Translations under genes and position numbers: made by a program | Shown: positions 1-7,540 of the stretch, piece by piece | Layout of the letters: each line of letters starts with the position of its first letter | Position numbering within the stretch: position 1 is the stretch's first letter | DNA from: a virus | DNA length: 22,453 bases | Direction: 5' to 3' (one strand) | IMG/VR virus record: IMGVR_UViG_3300011116_000004 | Location: 1 to 22,453 of that record | The notes under the pieces: generated by a model | Told to the model about the DNA's origin: nothing | Database searches by the model: none | What the model saw: only the letters and a program-made list of their open reading frames with translations

Positions 1-126
1 CACAGCGACAGGCAGACCCGCGTTGTTGAGCAAACTTGGTGGCGGTGCACGCAATGCGACAAGTACTTCAAGCGCCGTGAGGAGGCCGAGAGACACGCCA
101 GACGCGAGCACAGCGACAAGAAATGA
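1..126 (+). CDS. C2H2 zinc-finger small protein (C-terminal part, 5' truncated by window)
   Basis: An open frame runs from the first base to a TGA at 124-126, giving 41 residues of a protein whose start lies outside the window. It contains WWRCTQC followed by DKYF and ends HARREHSDKK. The cysteines and histidines fit C-X2-C-X12-H-X4-H (codons at 46, 55, 94 and 109). The aromatic residue at the usual C-X3-F position is present, and Ala stands where Leu is usual. This is the classical C2H2 zinc-finger pattern, so a small nucleic-acid-binding protein is inferred. The tail is strongly basic (RREEAERHARR). The stop overlaps the start of the next gene (ATGA at 123-126), so the two are probably translationally coupled. 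The fold is inferred from spacing only, and the number of fingers in the full protein is unknown. Confidence 0.72.
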   Translation, partial: HSDRQTRVVEQTWWRCTQCDKYFKRREEAERHARREHSDKK

Positions 127-491
127 AGTCAACACGCCTGCCACGCATCATTGATTTGCTGACCATCAATGCCATGACGGCGCATGAGGTGGCCGCCAAG
201 GTGTACTGCACCCAAAGGTCTGCGCAGATTCTGATTGCGAGGCTGCGCAAGTCTGGTCTGGTGTACATCTCAGAGTGGCGCAGGATTGGAAACGTCCCTG
301 TGGCGGTCTACAGCTACGGCATCGGCGCTGACGCGACAAGGCCAAAGCCTTTGACGCCAAGAGAGAGGCTCATTAAGTGGAGAGCCAAAGAGTCCCTCGA
401 TGACCACGCCTTTCGGATGGCGAGGGAGCGTGCCAAGAAGTGGAAGATTAAGCGCGACCCTCTGGTGGCTGCGCTGTTTGGAGAGAGATGA
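123..491 (+). CDS. Winged-helix DNA-binding protein (putative regulator)
   Basis: This 122-aa basic protein has an N-terminal region (about residues 5-65) that reads as a winged helix. The helix MTAHEVAAKVYCT is followed by a recognition-type helix QRSAQILIARLRKSGLV, then a beta wing, YISEWRRIGNVPVAVYSYG. The C-terminal half is basic (PKPLTPRERLIKWRAK, ARERAKKWKIKRD) and ends DPLVAALFGER. The pattern resembles small MarR/IclR-like winged-helix proteins in phage early regions. The target is unknown. It starts inside the zinc-finger gene (ATGA overlap) and its TGA overlaps the next start (ATGATG at 488-493), so three small genes form a coupled plus-strand operon. No strong Shine-Dalgarno precedes the ATG at 123 (only AAGAA), which fits coupling. 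The HTH assignment is fairly secure; a regulatory role is inference. Confidence 0.8.
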   Translation: MKSTRLPRIIDLLTINAMTAHEVAAKVYCTQRSAQILIARLRKSGLVYISEWRRIGNVPVAVYSYGIGADATRPKPLTPRERLIKWRAKESLDDHAFRMARERAKKWKIKRDPLVAALFGER

Positions 492-679
492 TGAAACGAT
501 TAGAAGACATGACACCAGAAGAAAAGCTGGAGGCGATTAACACTCTCCAGCTCTACATTGAGTCGGCTGTTGAATCAGAACAAGATCAGCCAGCAGACTT
601 CAAGATTGAAACTCAGCACAGGATTGACTTGGTGATGGTTAATCTAAAAGAGATTTTTGGGTTTCAACATAATTCATGA
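488..679 (+). CDS. Small acidic hypothetical protein, last gene of the plus-strand operon
   Basis: This 63-aa protein begins MMKRLEDMTPEEKLEAI and is mostly predicted helix, acidic, with no membrane segment. I do not recognise the family. The start is either ATG 488 or ATG 491. GGAG at 480-483 lies 4 nt from the first and 7 nt from the second, so 491 may be used; the ATGATG junction overlaps the stop of the winged-helix gene. The last 41 bp overlap, tail to tail, the 3' end of the convergent leftward late operon (stop codons at 677-679 and 639-641). No terminator separates the two transcription units here. Confidence 0.7.
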   Translation: MMKRLEDMTPEEKLEAINTLQLYIESAVESEQDQPADFKIETQHRIDLVMVNLKEIFGFQHNS

Positions 680-1910
680 GGTTGTCCAGCCACTCTTGAT
701 TGGTTGGCTGGATTGGCTTGGAGAGCTGGAACGATCTCACGTCACCACTCTCAGGCGCTTTGATTTCTCGGCGCATCTTGTACCAATCAGGAAACAAAAC
801 CTCTTTAGGTAATGACTGCTCAAACCCGCCAAAGTATTGACCAGCCAATTGTGTGTCATATGTCTTGTGTGGCGATACTGGATTTGTAATCAGTTGAGCG
901 CCAGGCTGCATCTTTCCAATTGCGAGGCCACCAGAATACATTGGCTCATTCAGCAGCAATGGATCTGTGATGGCATATCGTGTGTAGGCGATGTTGGGGA
1001 AGCCAGCATTTTGAAATTTGTCCAACTGCATTCTGTCAACAAATACATGACGCAGTGCACCATTTGATTCAAGCTGTGCACGCGAGTCTGGATTCATCAC
1101 GCCTTTCCACTCTGGCCGCAATGCTTTTACTTCGCGGTCAAATGCAGCAATGTTTTTCTTTGATATCTTGCCTGCCTTCATTTGTTCAAGCAGCGCGTCA
1201 GACATCATGGTGTTGAAGTTCATCGACTCTGGACCCATTGCCGAATAAACGCCAAACACATCACCTTTGCCGACTCTAGCCGCCTCATCAATTGTGTTTT
1301 GCAATGACTTAGCCGCACCATACTCTGATGCCCAAATAGACCCAGTTGGTGACTGCATCCTCATGAAGTCATATCCACCCTCAAGTGGCACTGGTGTTTG
1401 GAATTTAATGTCACCAACGCCAAGAAGATTTTGGCCTGCGGCAGATCTGTCGCCAACGAATGGGACGATTGCGCCGCCTTGCATCTTCTCTGGTGAGGCA
1501 ATGATCTTTGGCGGCAAATTCGCAATGGGCTGCAAGTCCATCTTCATCTCTGAAATTGGAATAGGCAACTTCTTTCCAGCGCCAATGTCGTGCCAATAGC
1601 CAAGCTCTCTGGCTTGTGCTGCACTCATTCGCGGCGCTTTCGCAACCATACCAGCAGGCGCAACGCCCATTGGACCGGCCATCGTCATGTTGGTCAGCTC
1701 TTCAAAGGCGGCCTGATCGGTCACCTTGGCGGGATTCTTTTTGTCGCCAAATGCGCGAGCATTCAGATCACGCCACTTCTTCTGTGACTCCTGCATCTGC
1801 GACAAGCTGCCTTGCAGCAGGCCGCCAATGCCTTGCAAGGCCTGCGTCCTGTTCGGGTCTTGCATGTACCCTAAGACATCGCCAAGAAGCCCTGTGAATT
1901 GATCTGCCAT
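639..1910 (-). CDS. Predicted ejected/internal virion protein, last gene of the late operon
   Basis: This 423-aa protein has an N-terminal segment (MADQFTGLLGDVLGYM, then a QALQGIGGLLQGSL helix) resembling short virion-association segments of phage ejection proteins. The globular remainder includes VPLEGGYDFMRM, IWASEYGAAKSL, GVYSAMGPESMNFNTM, KGVMNPDSRAQL, ALRHVFVDRM and FPNIAYTRYAITDPLLL, ending in a helix overlapping the convergent operon. From memory, similar blocks recur at the ends of virion proteins in uncultured aquatic phages. No named catalytic family could be assigned. It is the fourth gene after the internal-protein cluster, where T7-like phages keep gp14-gp16. The start ATG at 1910 has only a weak purine stretch (TGAGAT) and sits 9 bp after the upstream stop. 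A virion role rests on position and composition. Whether the globular part is an enzyme or effector delivered into the host is open. Confidence 0.75.
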   Translation of the reverse strand: MADQFTGLLGDVLGYMQDPNRTQALQGIGGLLQGSLSQMQESQKKWRDLNARAFGDKKNPAKVTDQAAFEELTNMTMAGPMGVAPAGMVAKAPRMSAAQARELGYWHDIGAGKKLPIPISEMKMDLQPIANLPPKIIASPEKMQGGAIVPFVGDRSAAGQNLLGVGDIKFQTPVPLEGGYDFMRMQSPTGSIWASEYGAAKSLQNTIDEAARVGKGDVFGVYSAMGPESMNFNTMMSDALLEQMKAGKISKKNIAAFDREVKALRPEWKGVMNPDSRAQLESNGALRHVFVDRMQLDKFQNAGFPNIAYTRYAITDPLLLNEPMYSGGLAIGKMQPGAQLITNPVSPHKTYDTQLAGQYFGGFEQSLPKEVLFPDWYKMRREIKAPESGDVRSFQLSKPIQPTNQEWLDNLMNYVETQKSLLD

Positions 1911-1919
1911 GGTGTTATC

Positions 1920-3926
1920 TCAATCAAGAAGACCTGGGACAAGCTGACCAGCTGTTGTTGATGTACCAGCTGCGCGAACCTGTTGCTGCATTGCGCGTCT
2001 GCGCAGCTCATCCATGACTGGCGTCAAGCTCGTCAATAGTTGTTGCTGTTGCGCAAAACTTGGATCAAAAACACTGCGGCTTATTAGCTCTGCAACATTC
2101 TCATCCATGCCTTGCAATCGTGGAGCCAGTTGGCGCATCATGTTCATACCGCCACCAACAAGATCGCCCCTTGCCATTTGAGTGCCAGCTTCAATTACGT
2201 CAGTTGGCGATGGACCCTGCAATTCAGCGATGTCTTGCTGTATTGGTGCGGTAGGTGACACACCCTCAATGCGTGATCGTGTGACGGCCATCTGGCGCTC
2301 ACGCTCAAGATTCTTGACGAATGCTTCATACTCGCCAGTCGAATTGAAGATGGTCTTCATGCGGTCCCGCATTTCGCGGTTGTTCAAAAACTTGTCGGCA
2401 ATGTTTGCCGTTTCGCGCATCCCATAAATCTCGTCACGCAAAGACTGGACAGCGCCAAGTCGATACATCTCGCGCTCCGCATCGCCTGGGAATTTCTTCA
2501 TCTCTTTGGAAATTTCTGATGGGGTCTTCTTTAAGAAGTTCTTAGAACCCAATTCCAGCGCATCTTTCAACAATGACTCGTCATAAAACACTTTGACGGC
2601 CTCTTTGTAAACCGGCACGCCTGTGTCTTTGTCTGAGATTGCATTCAATAAAGAAATACGCAAATCATCAAGATCGTTTGCACGTGTTCCTTTCCCTGCT
2701 TTCCTTGCCTCGTTTGCAGCGTCTCCAACGTATTTATAAGCCTTGTCAAGCAAGATCATGTCGTTGTCAGGCAGATCTGCATATTGCGGCAACTTGCGAG
2801 CATCACTGATGGCATTCTGAATGTCTTTTGACTTTCTCAGCAAATTGTCAATTGCAAATGAATTGACCTGACCAGCAGACAGCGCCTGCTTATAAAGTGG
2901 CGCAGCTTGCTCGGCTCTGCGCAGAATAATCTCATCAGCAACTTCACCAATGTCGCGCTCTCCAATGGCGGTGAATTCTGTGATGTCTCTTGTGATTCTT
3001 GGGCCAGTACCTATGGCGCGCTCAGTCAACATTTGACGTGTTTCTGTTTGAGCTGCGTTTGGTATAGCCAAGGCTCCACGGCCCAATCGGCGCATAGACT
3101 CGCCAGCGTAATCTGCCAAGGTTTCATCTCTTGCGCCATATCTGGCAACAACATCAGCTTGGCGTGTTGCCAATTCTTGTGGAGACACACCTTCTTGAGC
3201 CAGCTTCTTCGCAATAAGCTGTTGAGCTTTTGTGGTGGCATCAACTGGTTGAGTCAAGCCGGTAAATTCCCCCAACTTGCGTCCACCAGTTCCAACTGTT
3301 GTTGTCACAGCTGGAGCCGCACCGCCCAATACAAGGCCAGCAGTGCCGCCAATAGCGCCGCCCAATACTCTGTTACCCAAGCCACCTTCAGCGCCGCCAG
3401 CGCCAGCAGCCGCACCTGATGCAGCTCCATAACCCATGCCACGCAAGATGTTTGTGCCAAGCCCTGGCAATGCGGCAGCCGTGCGTGTTGCGCCTGTCAC
3501 TGCTGCTGGACCTGTTGCGCCGCCAGTAAATGGGGCCGCGATCAATGCCGCTGCTGTCGGTACTAGGCCGCCAACAAGCTCACCTGTAAATGATCGGCCA
3601 GGATACTGCTCTTCATATTGCTTGATGCCAGCCCTGACTCTTGCTAATTGATTCTGATACTCAGGGCCACTGATTGCGCCAGCCTTTAATGCGGCCTCAA
3701 TTTCATCAGCGGTGTTGAATGTCAACCCTTGCAAGAATGACCGGCCAAAACCAGCTTCAACAGGAGCGCCGCCAACTTTCTTGGCGCTTGCAACTGCTGC
3801 TTGAAATTTTGTTGGCGTAAAGCCTTCAGACTTGAGGTATCCAATAATGTCAGACTCTGGAGCATTTTGCTCCATCATTTTTCGCACATTGTCTCCAACG
3901 CGATTGACGTTTGATTGTTCTGCCAT
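1920..3926 (-). CDS. Predicted DNA-ejection (pilot) protein with Gly/Ala-rich membrane-active segment
   Basis: This is a 668-aa protein. Residues 1-50 are helical (VRKMMEQNAPESDIIGYL). Then comes GRSFLQGLTFNTADEIEAAL, a block I recognise from many phage internal virion proteins. A long hydrophobic Gly/Ala-rich stretch follows (about residues 115-215), with repeated AAGAGGAEGGLGN- and GGAIGGTAGLVLGG-type segments that could insert in membranes. The C-terminal 450 residues are charged and alpha-helical. This is typical of ejection proteins that leave the capsid with the DNA and form a channel across the envelope. It starts by TAATG overlap with the preceding gene's stop, with AAGGAG 7 nt upstream of ATG 3926. 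Family-level function is inference from composition and gene order; the coding call is certain. Confidence 0.82.
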   Translation of the reverse strand: MAEQSNVNRVGDNVRKMMEQNAPESDIIGYLKSEGFTPTKFQAAVASAKKVGGAPVEAGFGRSFLQGLTFNTADEIEAALKAGAISGPEYQNQLARVRAGIKQYEEQYPGRSFTGELVGGLVPTAAALIAAPFTGGATGPAAVTGATRTAAALPGLGTNILRGMGYGAASGAAAGAGGAEGGLGNRVLGGAIGGTAGLVLGGAAPAVTTTVGTGGRKLGEFTGLTQPVDATTKAQQLIAKKLAQEGVSPQELATRQADVVARYGARDETLADYAGESMRRLGRGALAIPNAAQTETRQMLTERAIGTGPRITRDITEFTAIGERDIGEVADEIILRRAEQAAPLYKQALSAGQVNSFAIDNLLRKSKDIQNAISDARKLPQYADLPDNDMILLDKAYKYVGDAANEARKAGKGTRANDLDDLRISLLNAISDKDTGVPVYKEAVKVFYDESLLKDALELGSKNFLKKTPSEISKEMKKFPGDAEREMYRLGAVQSLRDEIYGMRETANIADKFLNNREMRDRMKTIFNSTGEYEAFVKNLERERQMAVTRSRIEGVSPTAPIQQDIAELQGPSPTDVIEAGTQMARGDLVGGGMNMMRQLAPRLQGMDENVAELISRSVFDPSFAQQQQLLTSLTPVMDELRRRAMQQQVRAAGTSTTAGQLVPGLLD

Positions 3927-5605
3927 TATTTGCTCCTTGGAGTCAGGCCATATTGATTTGTGTATGTGGCGTTAGTTTTTTGTTTGCCTTGATTTTTAAG
4001 AGCTTCTTCAGCAACTTCAGTTGGTGTCTTGATGCGCTTAAATGGATCATAAACAATTTGATTCGGATTCAACTTGTACTCTCTTGCAACACCTGTATAT
4101 CTTTGAATCAAGTCATTTGACAGCTCTCTTTGAGACTCAATGATGTTTCTTGCTTGCGCATAAAAATCTTGTCTAATAGTTGGAGCCAATGACTCGCCAG
4201 TCAAAGCCTTGTTGTACATGGCTCTTACTGAGTCTGGGACACTGCCAGCATTCTGAGCCGTGGCTTGTTCGCCTTGCATGACGGTTGAGCCTGGATCAAG
4301 AATCTTCATGTAGCCATAGACCAATGAAATGTCTCCAGCTGCTGACGGGTTAAGGGCAGCCGCCTCAACTTTTCTAAAGGCCTGCGCCAATTCTGTATAT
4401 GGTTTTACTTGCGCTGAGAATTCAGATCTCAAGTCCTTTTCATTGGCAAATGCCTTGCCTGTGCCAGGAATGATTGGCTGCGGGCCAGTAGCCGCAGGCG
4501 CAGGCGCAGGCACAGCCGCACCTGGCATCGGTGGGCCAGTGCGTGATGGAGCTGCCGCTGCCGCTGGCGCTGGAGCTGGCGCAGTAGGCATCCCGCCTCG
4601 GACACCACCACCACCACCGCCAATAGTAAAGTACCCACCTTCAGCACTGCCAACAACTTGAGGAGGAAGTGTTTTAGGGAACACTGTGCCAGGCTTGACT
4701 TCGTAAGGATTAACGAATCTCACGCCGCCACCAGTATCAATTTTCTCTGGCGGTATCAATGGCGTAAAGCCAGATACAACCTTACTTGTGCCATCGTCAT
4801 ACATCTGCACCAGCGTTGGCTTTCCATCAGCACCCATTACTTGCTGTGGCTGACCGACTGGCTTGGCAGCCAATGCTTGTTCGGCTGGAACAAAACCGCC
4901 AGTCTTTGTGCGCAAATAGAACTTGCCATCAGCAGCTTTGAATGGCTCGCCAACTGTTTCCTGTGCAAACTTCATCCCTGCTGGGATAGGCACAAATTGA
5001 CCTGTTTTTGTACGCTGATATTGCGTGCCATCTGTGGCGGTGAAGATGTCACCAGTAATTTCTGCTGGCTGCATAAACTTCAACGCCTCTGGGATGCCCT
5101 TCTCGGGAGGCAAGGCCGCCAACAGTTGGCGCATTTGTGGACTCAAGTTGGCCGCTCCAGTAGGAGAGACTCTTGGCGCTGGTTGGCCGATCATCTCTGC
5201 ACGCTGAACTGTTGGGCCAACAGGCATACCTGGCGCTGAAATAGCTTGCTGTGGGCTGATCTCCATACCTTCGGTAGGCTGGCCCATCAAATATCGCTGA
5301 TAGGCTTCCTGTGAGGCCTGTGCTCGTTTGGCTTCATCCATCTTCTGCTTAGTCAGCAGCTGATTGATGGCGCTTTGCTGTGCATCGACATAGCCCTTGG
5401 AGCCAGCCTGCAATGCGCCGCCCAAGGCCTGTCCAAAGCTGATGCGCTGAGTGCTGGGGCCACCAGCTTGAAGCAGTGCGGCGGCAGCTTGAAACATTGC
5501 CTGACGCTGAATAGCCTCGCGCTGTTTGTCGTTCAGATACTCATTGAGGCCATTGTCGCCACCGCCAAACAATAAGCCGCCAAGATCAAAAGGATTTGTT
5601 GCCAT
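3926..5605 (-). CDS. Predicted internal virion / ejection protein, Pro/Ala-rich
   Basis: This 559-aa protein starts MATNPFDLGGLLFGGGDNGL. A helical Gln/Ala-rich segment follows (AIQRQAMFQAAAALLQAGG; ISFGQALGGALQAGSKGY), similar to phage internal virion proteins. The middle has two repeated beta-type blocks: GDIFTATDGTQYQRTKTGQFVP and, about 40 residues later, EPFKAADGKFYLRTKTGGFVP. A Pro/Ala linker (TAPAPAPAAAAAP and similar) leads to a helical C-terminal domain ending in KINK-poor basic sequence. The ATG at 5605 has GGGG 7-8 nt upstream; that GGGG overlaps the previous gene's stop. It is followed by TAATG coupling to the 668-aa ejection protein. A role in DNA ejection or internal-core assembly is inferred from neighbours and composition. 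Confidence 0.8.
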   Translation of the reverse strand: MATNPFDLGGLLFGGGDNGLNEYLNDKQREAIQRQAMFQAAAALLQAGGPSTQRISFGQALGGALQAGSKGYVDAQQSAINQLLTKQKMDEAKRAQASQEAYQRYLMGQPTEGMEISPQQAISAPGMPVGPTVQRAEMIGQPAPRVSPTGAANLSPQMRQLLAALPPEKGIPEALKFMQPAEITGDIFTATDGTQYQRTKTGQFVPIPAGMKFAQETVGEPFKAADGKFYLRTKTGGFVPAEQALAAKPVGQPQQVMGADGKPTLVQMYDDGTSKVVSGFTPLIPPEKIDTGGGVRFVNPYEVKPGTVFPKTLPPQVVGSAEGGYFTIGGGGGGVRGGMPTAPAPAPAAAAAPSRTGPPMPGAAVPAPAPAATGPQPIIPGTGKAFANEKDLRSEFSAQVKPYTELAQAFRKVEAAALNPSAAGDISLVYGYMKILDPGSTVMQGEQATAQNAGSVPDSVRAMYNKALTGESLAPTIRQDFYAQARNIIESQRELSNDLIQRYTGVAREYKLNPNQIVYDPFKRIKTPTEVAEEALKNQGKQKTNATYTNQYGLTPRSK

Positions 5606-5608
5606 GAT

Positions 5609-6340
5609 TTACCCCAAAAGACCAAGTCCAGCACCAATAATCGCACCAGTTGGACCGCCAATCTGATAACCGGCAGCCGCACCACCCAAAGCACTTGATG
5701 CTGGGTTTTTATAAATTGGCGTTGTTGATGTGCCTCCCAAATTGGCAGGAGACAATCCCAACGCGCCCTGCGCAATCTGAAGTTTCTGCAAATCCAAATT
5801 GCGTGCAGCGTCCAACTGAGCCTGCGCTAGCTGCTGACGTGCACCGCCAAGGCCAAGCACAGTCTGAGCGCCTTGCAGACCCATCTGACGTGCAGCTTGA
5901 GCCATCTGAGCCGCTGTGCCATAACCTTGCTGGCGCATCTGAGCACCAGTCTTTGCGGCCTGCGCAAGCGCGGCTTGATCTGTCAGAGACTGCTGCACGC
6001 CATAGCGAGAGCCACCAAAGGCCTTGGCGGCAGTAGCTTGCTGCGCATTCTGAATCGCAGCCATCTGGCGTGATTGCTCAATGTCGCCCAATGTGCCTTG
6101 GATGACTTGCTGCTCATAAGGATTCATGAATTCTTGAATGCTGGCCTGATTGAATGGTGTCAAGCCAATATTTGTCAGAGCCTCTTCGCCACGCTGATAC
6201 AGAGGATTGAATCCAGCAAACTGCTGTACTGGCAAAGCGCCAGCAACACTGCGAGCCTGCTCCAGATTCTTGAAATACTCTTCCTTGATCTGTGGATCAA
6301 TACTGGTTGTCGTAGTTGAATCGCCGCCGCCTTTTGACAT
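5609..6340 (-). CDS. Predicted internal virion protein, Gln/Ala-rich helical (gp14-like position)
   Basis: This is a 243-aa protein starting MSKGGGDSTTTTS. I chose ATG 6340 because AAGGGG lies 6 nt upstream and the start falls just after the stop of the preceding gene; the longer frame to 6373 would overlap that gene and lacks a good site. After a low-complexity N-terminus there is a segment with FNPLYQRGEEAL and FMNPYEQQVIQGTL. A long Gln/Ala-rich amphipathic helix region follows (about residues 85-190). The C-terminus is Gly/Ala-rich and hydrophobic (ALGGAAAGYQIGGPTGAII), plausibly membrane-inserting. The same architecture occurs in small internal core proteins of podoviruses, first of an ejection-protein set. 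Exact function is inferred. Confidence 0.8.
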   Translation of the reverse strand: MSKGGGDSTTTTSIDPQIKEEYFKNLEQARSVAGALPVQQFAGFNPLYQRGEEALTNIGLTPFNQASIQEFMNPYEQQVIQGTLGDIEQSRQMAAIQNAQQATAAKAFGGSRYGVQQSLTDQAALAQAAKTGAQMRQQGYGTAAQMAQAARQMGLQGAQTVLGLGGARQQLAQAQLDAARNLDLQKLQIAQGALGLSPANLGGTSTTPIYKNPASSALGGAAAGYQIGGPTGAIIGAGLGLLG

Positions 6341-6350
6341 GTCTTTCCCC

Positions 6351-7538
6351 TTAAACCGTTTCGCCGTTTTCACGAATGAATTTTGTATCAGTTCCCAAGG
6401 TGTTGAACACCTTCATCCAGAACTTCTCAACTGGCTTGAATAACCAGCCATGCTTGTTTTCGCCATAGTGGTACTTGCCGTATGACACCAATGGGTCTGC
6501 AAATGTCTTTGCCACAAAGAACTTGAAGATGCGAGATTCGCGCATCAATGGGACAAATACCTCGGCCAGCTTGTAGTAGCCACGGCGGTTTTTGTCTGTC
6601 ATCTTCTCATCGCGGTATCTACGCACAACGGCATCCATCGTGCCGTCACCATATCGAGCTTCCAGCATGATGAAGCAGCATCCACCGCCTCCACCACCGC
6701 CGCCTCCACCACCGCCACCAGATGAAGTGCCAGCACCTGCGGCCATGCCGCCAGCGCCAGTACCCATGGCGGCTGCGCCACCACCGCTGCCGCTGGCAAC
6801 ACCGCCGCCGCCTCCAGATGAACCGCCACCACCGCCGCCGCCAGCGCCATGAAGTCCAAGGCTGGCTGCTGTTGCGCCTGGTGCAATTGAAGATGTAGTC
6901 CCTGCGGCCATGCCTGATGGCCCAAATCCCAATGCGCCAGCATTACCTGATGTTGCGCCTGGTGCACCAAAGCCTGCACTCATGAGGCCGCCATCGCCTG
7001 GCGATGTGACTCCATCACCTTCAGCAGGCGATAACTCGCCAACAGTGACAACACCCTGTTTTTCTCCACCAAGCAAACCATCGCCCAAAGTGAATGGCAA
7101 GAATCCTGCATAACCCATCTTCTTGGCGGCAAGATCAGCCAACTGCAAAGGCATTGGCGTCAATAATTTGTTGATAAAGTCAGCATTCTTTTTCTGGAAT
7201 TCTGCCAATTCTGTTGGCGTCATGGCGTCAAAGAATTGATCAATGCGCTGCTGTTCAGCTGCGCTTCTGCCGCCACCACGTCCACCAGCAGCATTCAAGG
7301 CATTCAGCTCGTCAACCATCTCCTCAACAGTGCGAGGCGCAAATATTCCAGTCTTATAGCCGCCAGCACTTTGAGGAACGCCAGTCACATTGGCAGGCTC
7401 TGCCGCCATCTGTTGCATGATCTGCTGGTAGTAATTGGTAGGCGTAGGCGCTTGACCCTGTCCAAGCAAACCAGTATTCCATTGTGCTGGTGGCAAATTA
7501 CGCCATGCTTGACTTGCTAAATAATCTTCGTAAGCCAT
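6351..7538 (-). CDS. Gly-rich virion-associated protein with CFI-box-like C-terminal domain
   Basis: This is a 395-aa protein starting MAYEDYLASQAWR. I prefer ATG 7538 because AAGGAA lies 9 nt upstream; an upstream in-frame ATG at 7568 would overlap the previous gene. Residues 1-190 contain helices typical of virion proteins. Residues about 190-286 are Gly/Ala/Ser-rich and end in a run of 13 glycines. Residues 287-395 form a separate domain starting CCFIMLEARYGDGTM, then VVRRYRDEKM, NRRGYYKLAEVFVPLM and DPLVSYGKYHYG. The CFI....A.YG...VV..YRD pattern resembles the CFI-box-CTERM domain as I remember it. The domain sits at the C-terminus behind a flexible linker, as in that family. It lies between the GNAT-like gene and the internal virion cluster, so a virion location is likely. 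Function unknown. Confidence 0.82.
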   Translation of the reverse strand: MAYEDYLASQAWRNLPPAQWNTGLLGQGQAPTPTNYYQQIMQQMAAEPANVTGVPQSAGGYKTGIFAPRTVEEMVDELNALNAAGGRGGGRSAAEQQRIDQFFDAMTPTELAEFQKKNADFINKLLTPMPLQLADLAAKKMGYAGFLPFTLGDGLLGGEKQGVVTVGELSPAEGDGVTSPGDGGLMSAGFGAPGATSGNAGALGFGPSGMAAGTTSSIAPGATAASLGLHGAGGGGGGGSSGGGGGVASGSGGGAAAMGTGAGGMAAGAGTSSGGGGGGGGGGGGGCCFIMLEARYGDGTMDAVVRRYRDEKMTDKNRRGYYKLAEVFVPLMRESRIFKFFVAKTFADPLVSYGKYHYGENKHGWLFKPVEKFWMKVFNTLGTDTKFIRENGETV

Positions 7539-7540
7539 GA

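Noticed and set aside
686-711. Inverted repeat CCAGCCA/TGGCTGG just after the plus-strand operon, as a terminator
   Set aside because: The loop is 12 nt and no T-run follows on either strand; it lies inside the coding region of the convergent gene.
5609-6373. Upstream starts (6373 for the 243-aa protein, 7568 for the CFI-box protein, 16190 for the adaptor, 21628 for the portal)
   Set aside because: Each longer form runs into the preceding gene and lacks a binding site, while an internal ATG has both a Shine-Dalgarno and a stop-start junction.
6592-6852. Proline-rich open frame on the plus strand
   Set aside because: It is the complement of the glycine-rich linker of the CFI-box protein; the proline runs are an effect of that low-complexity DNA.
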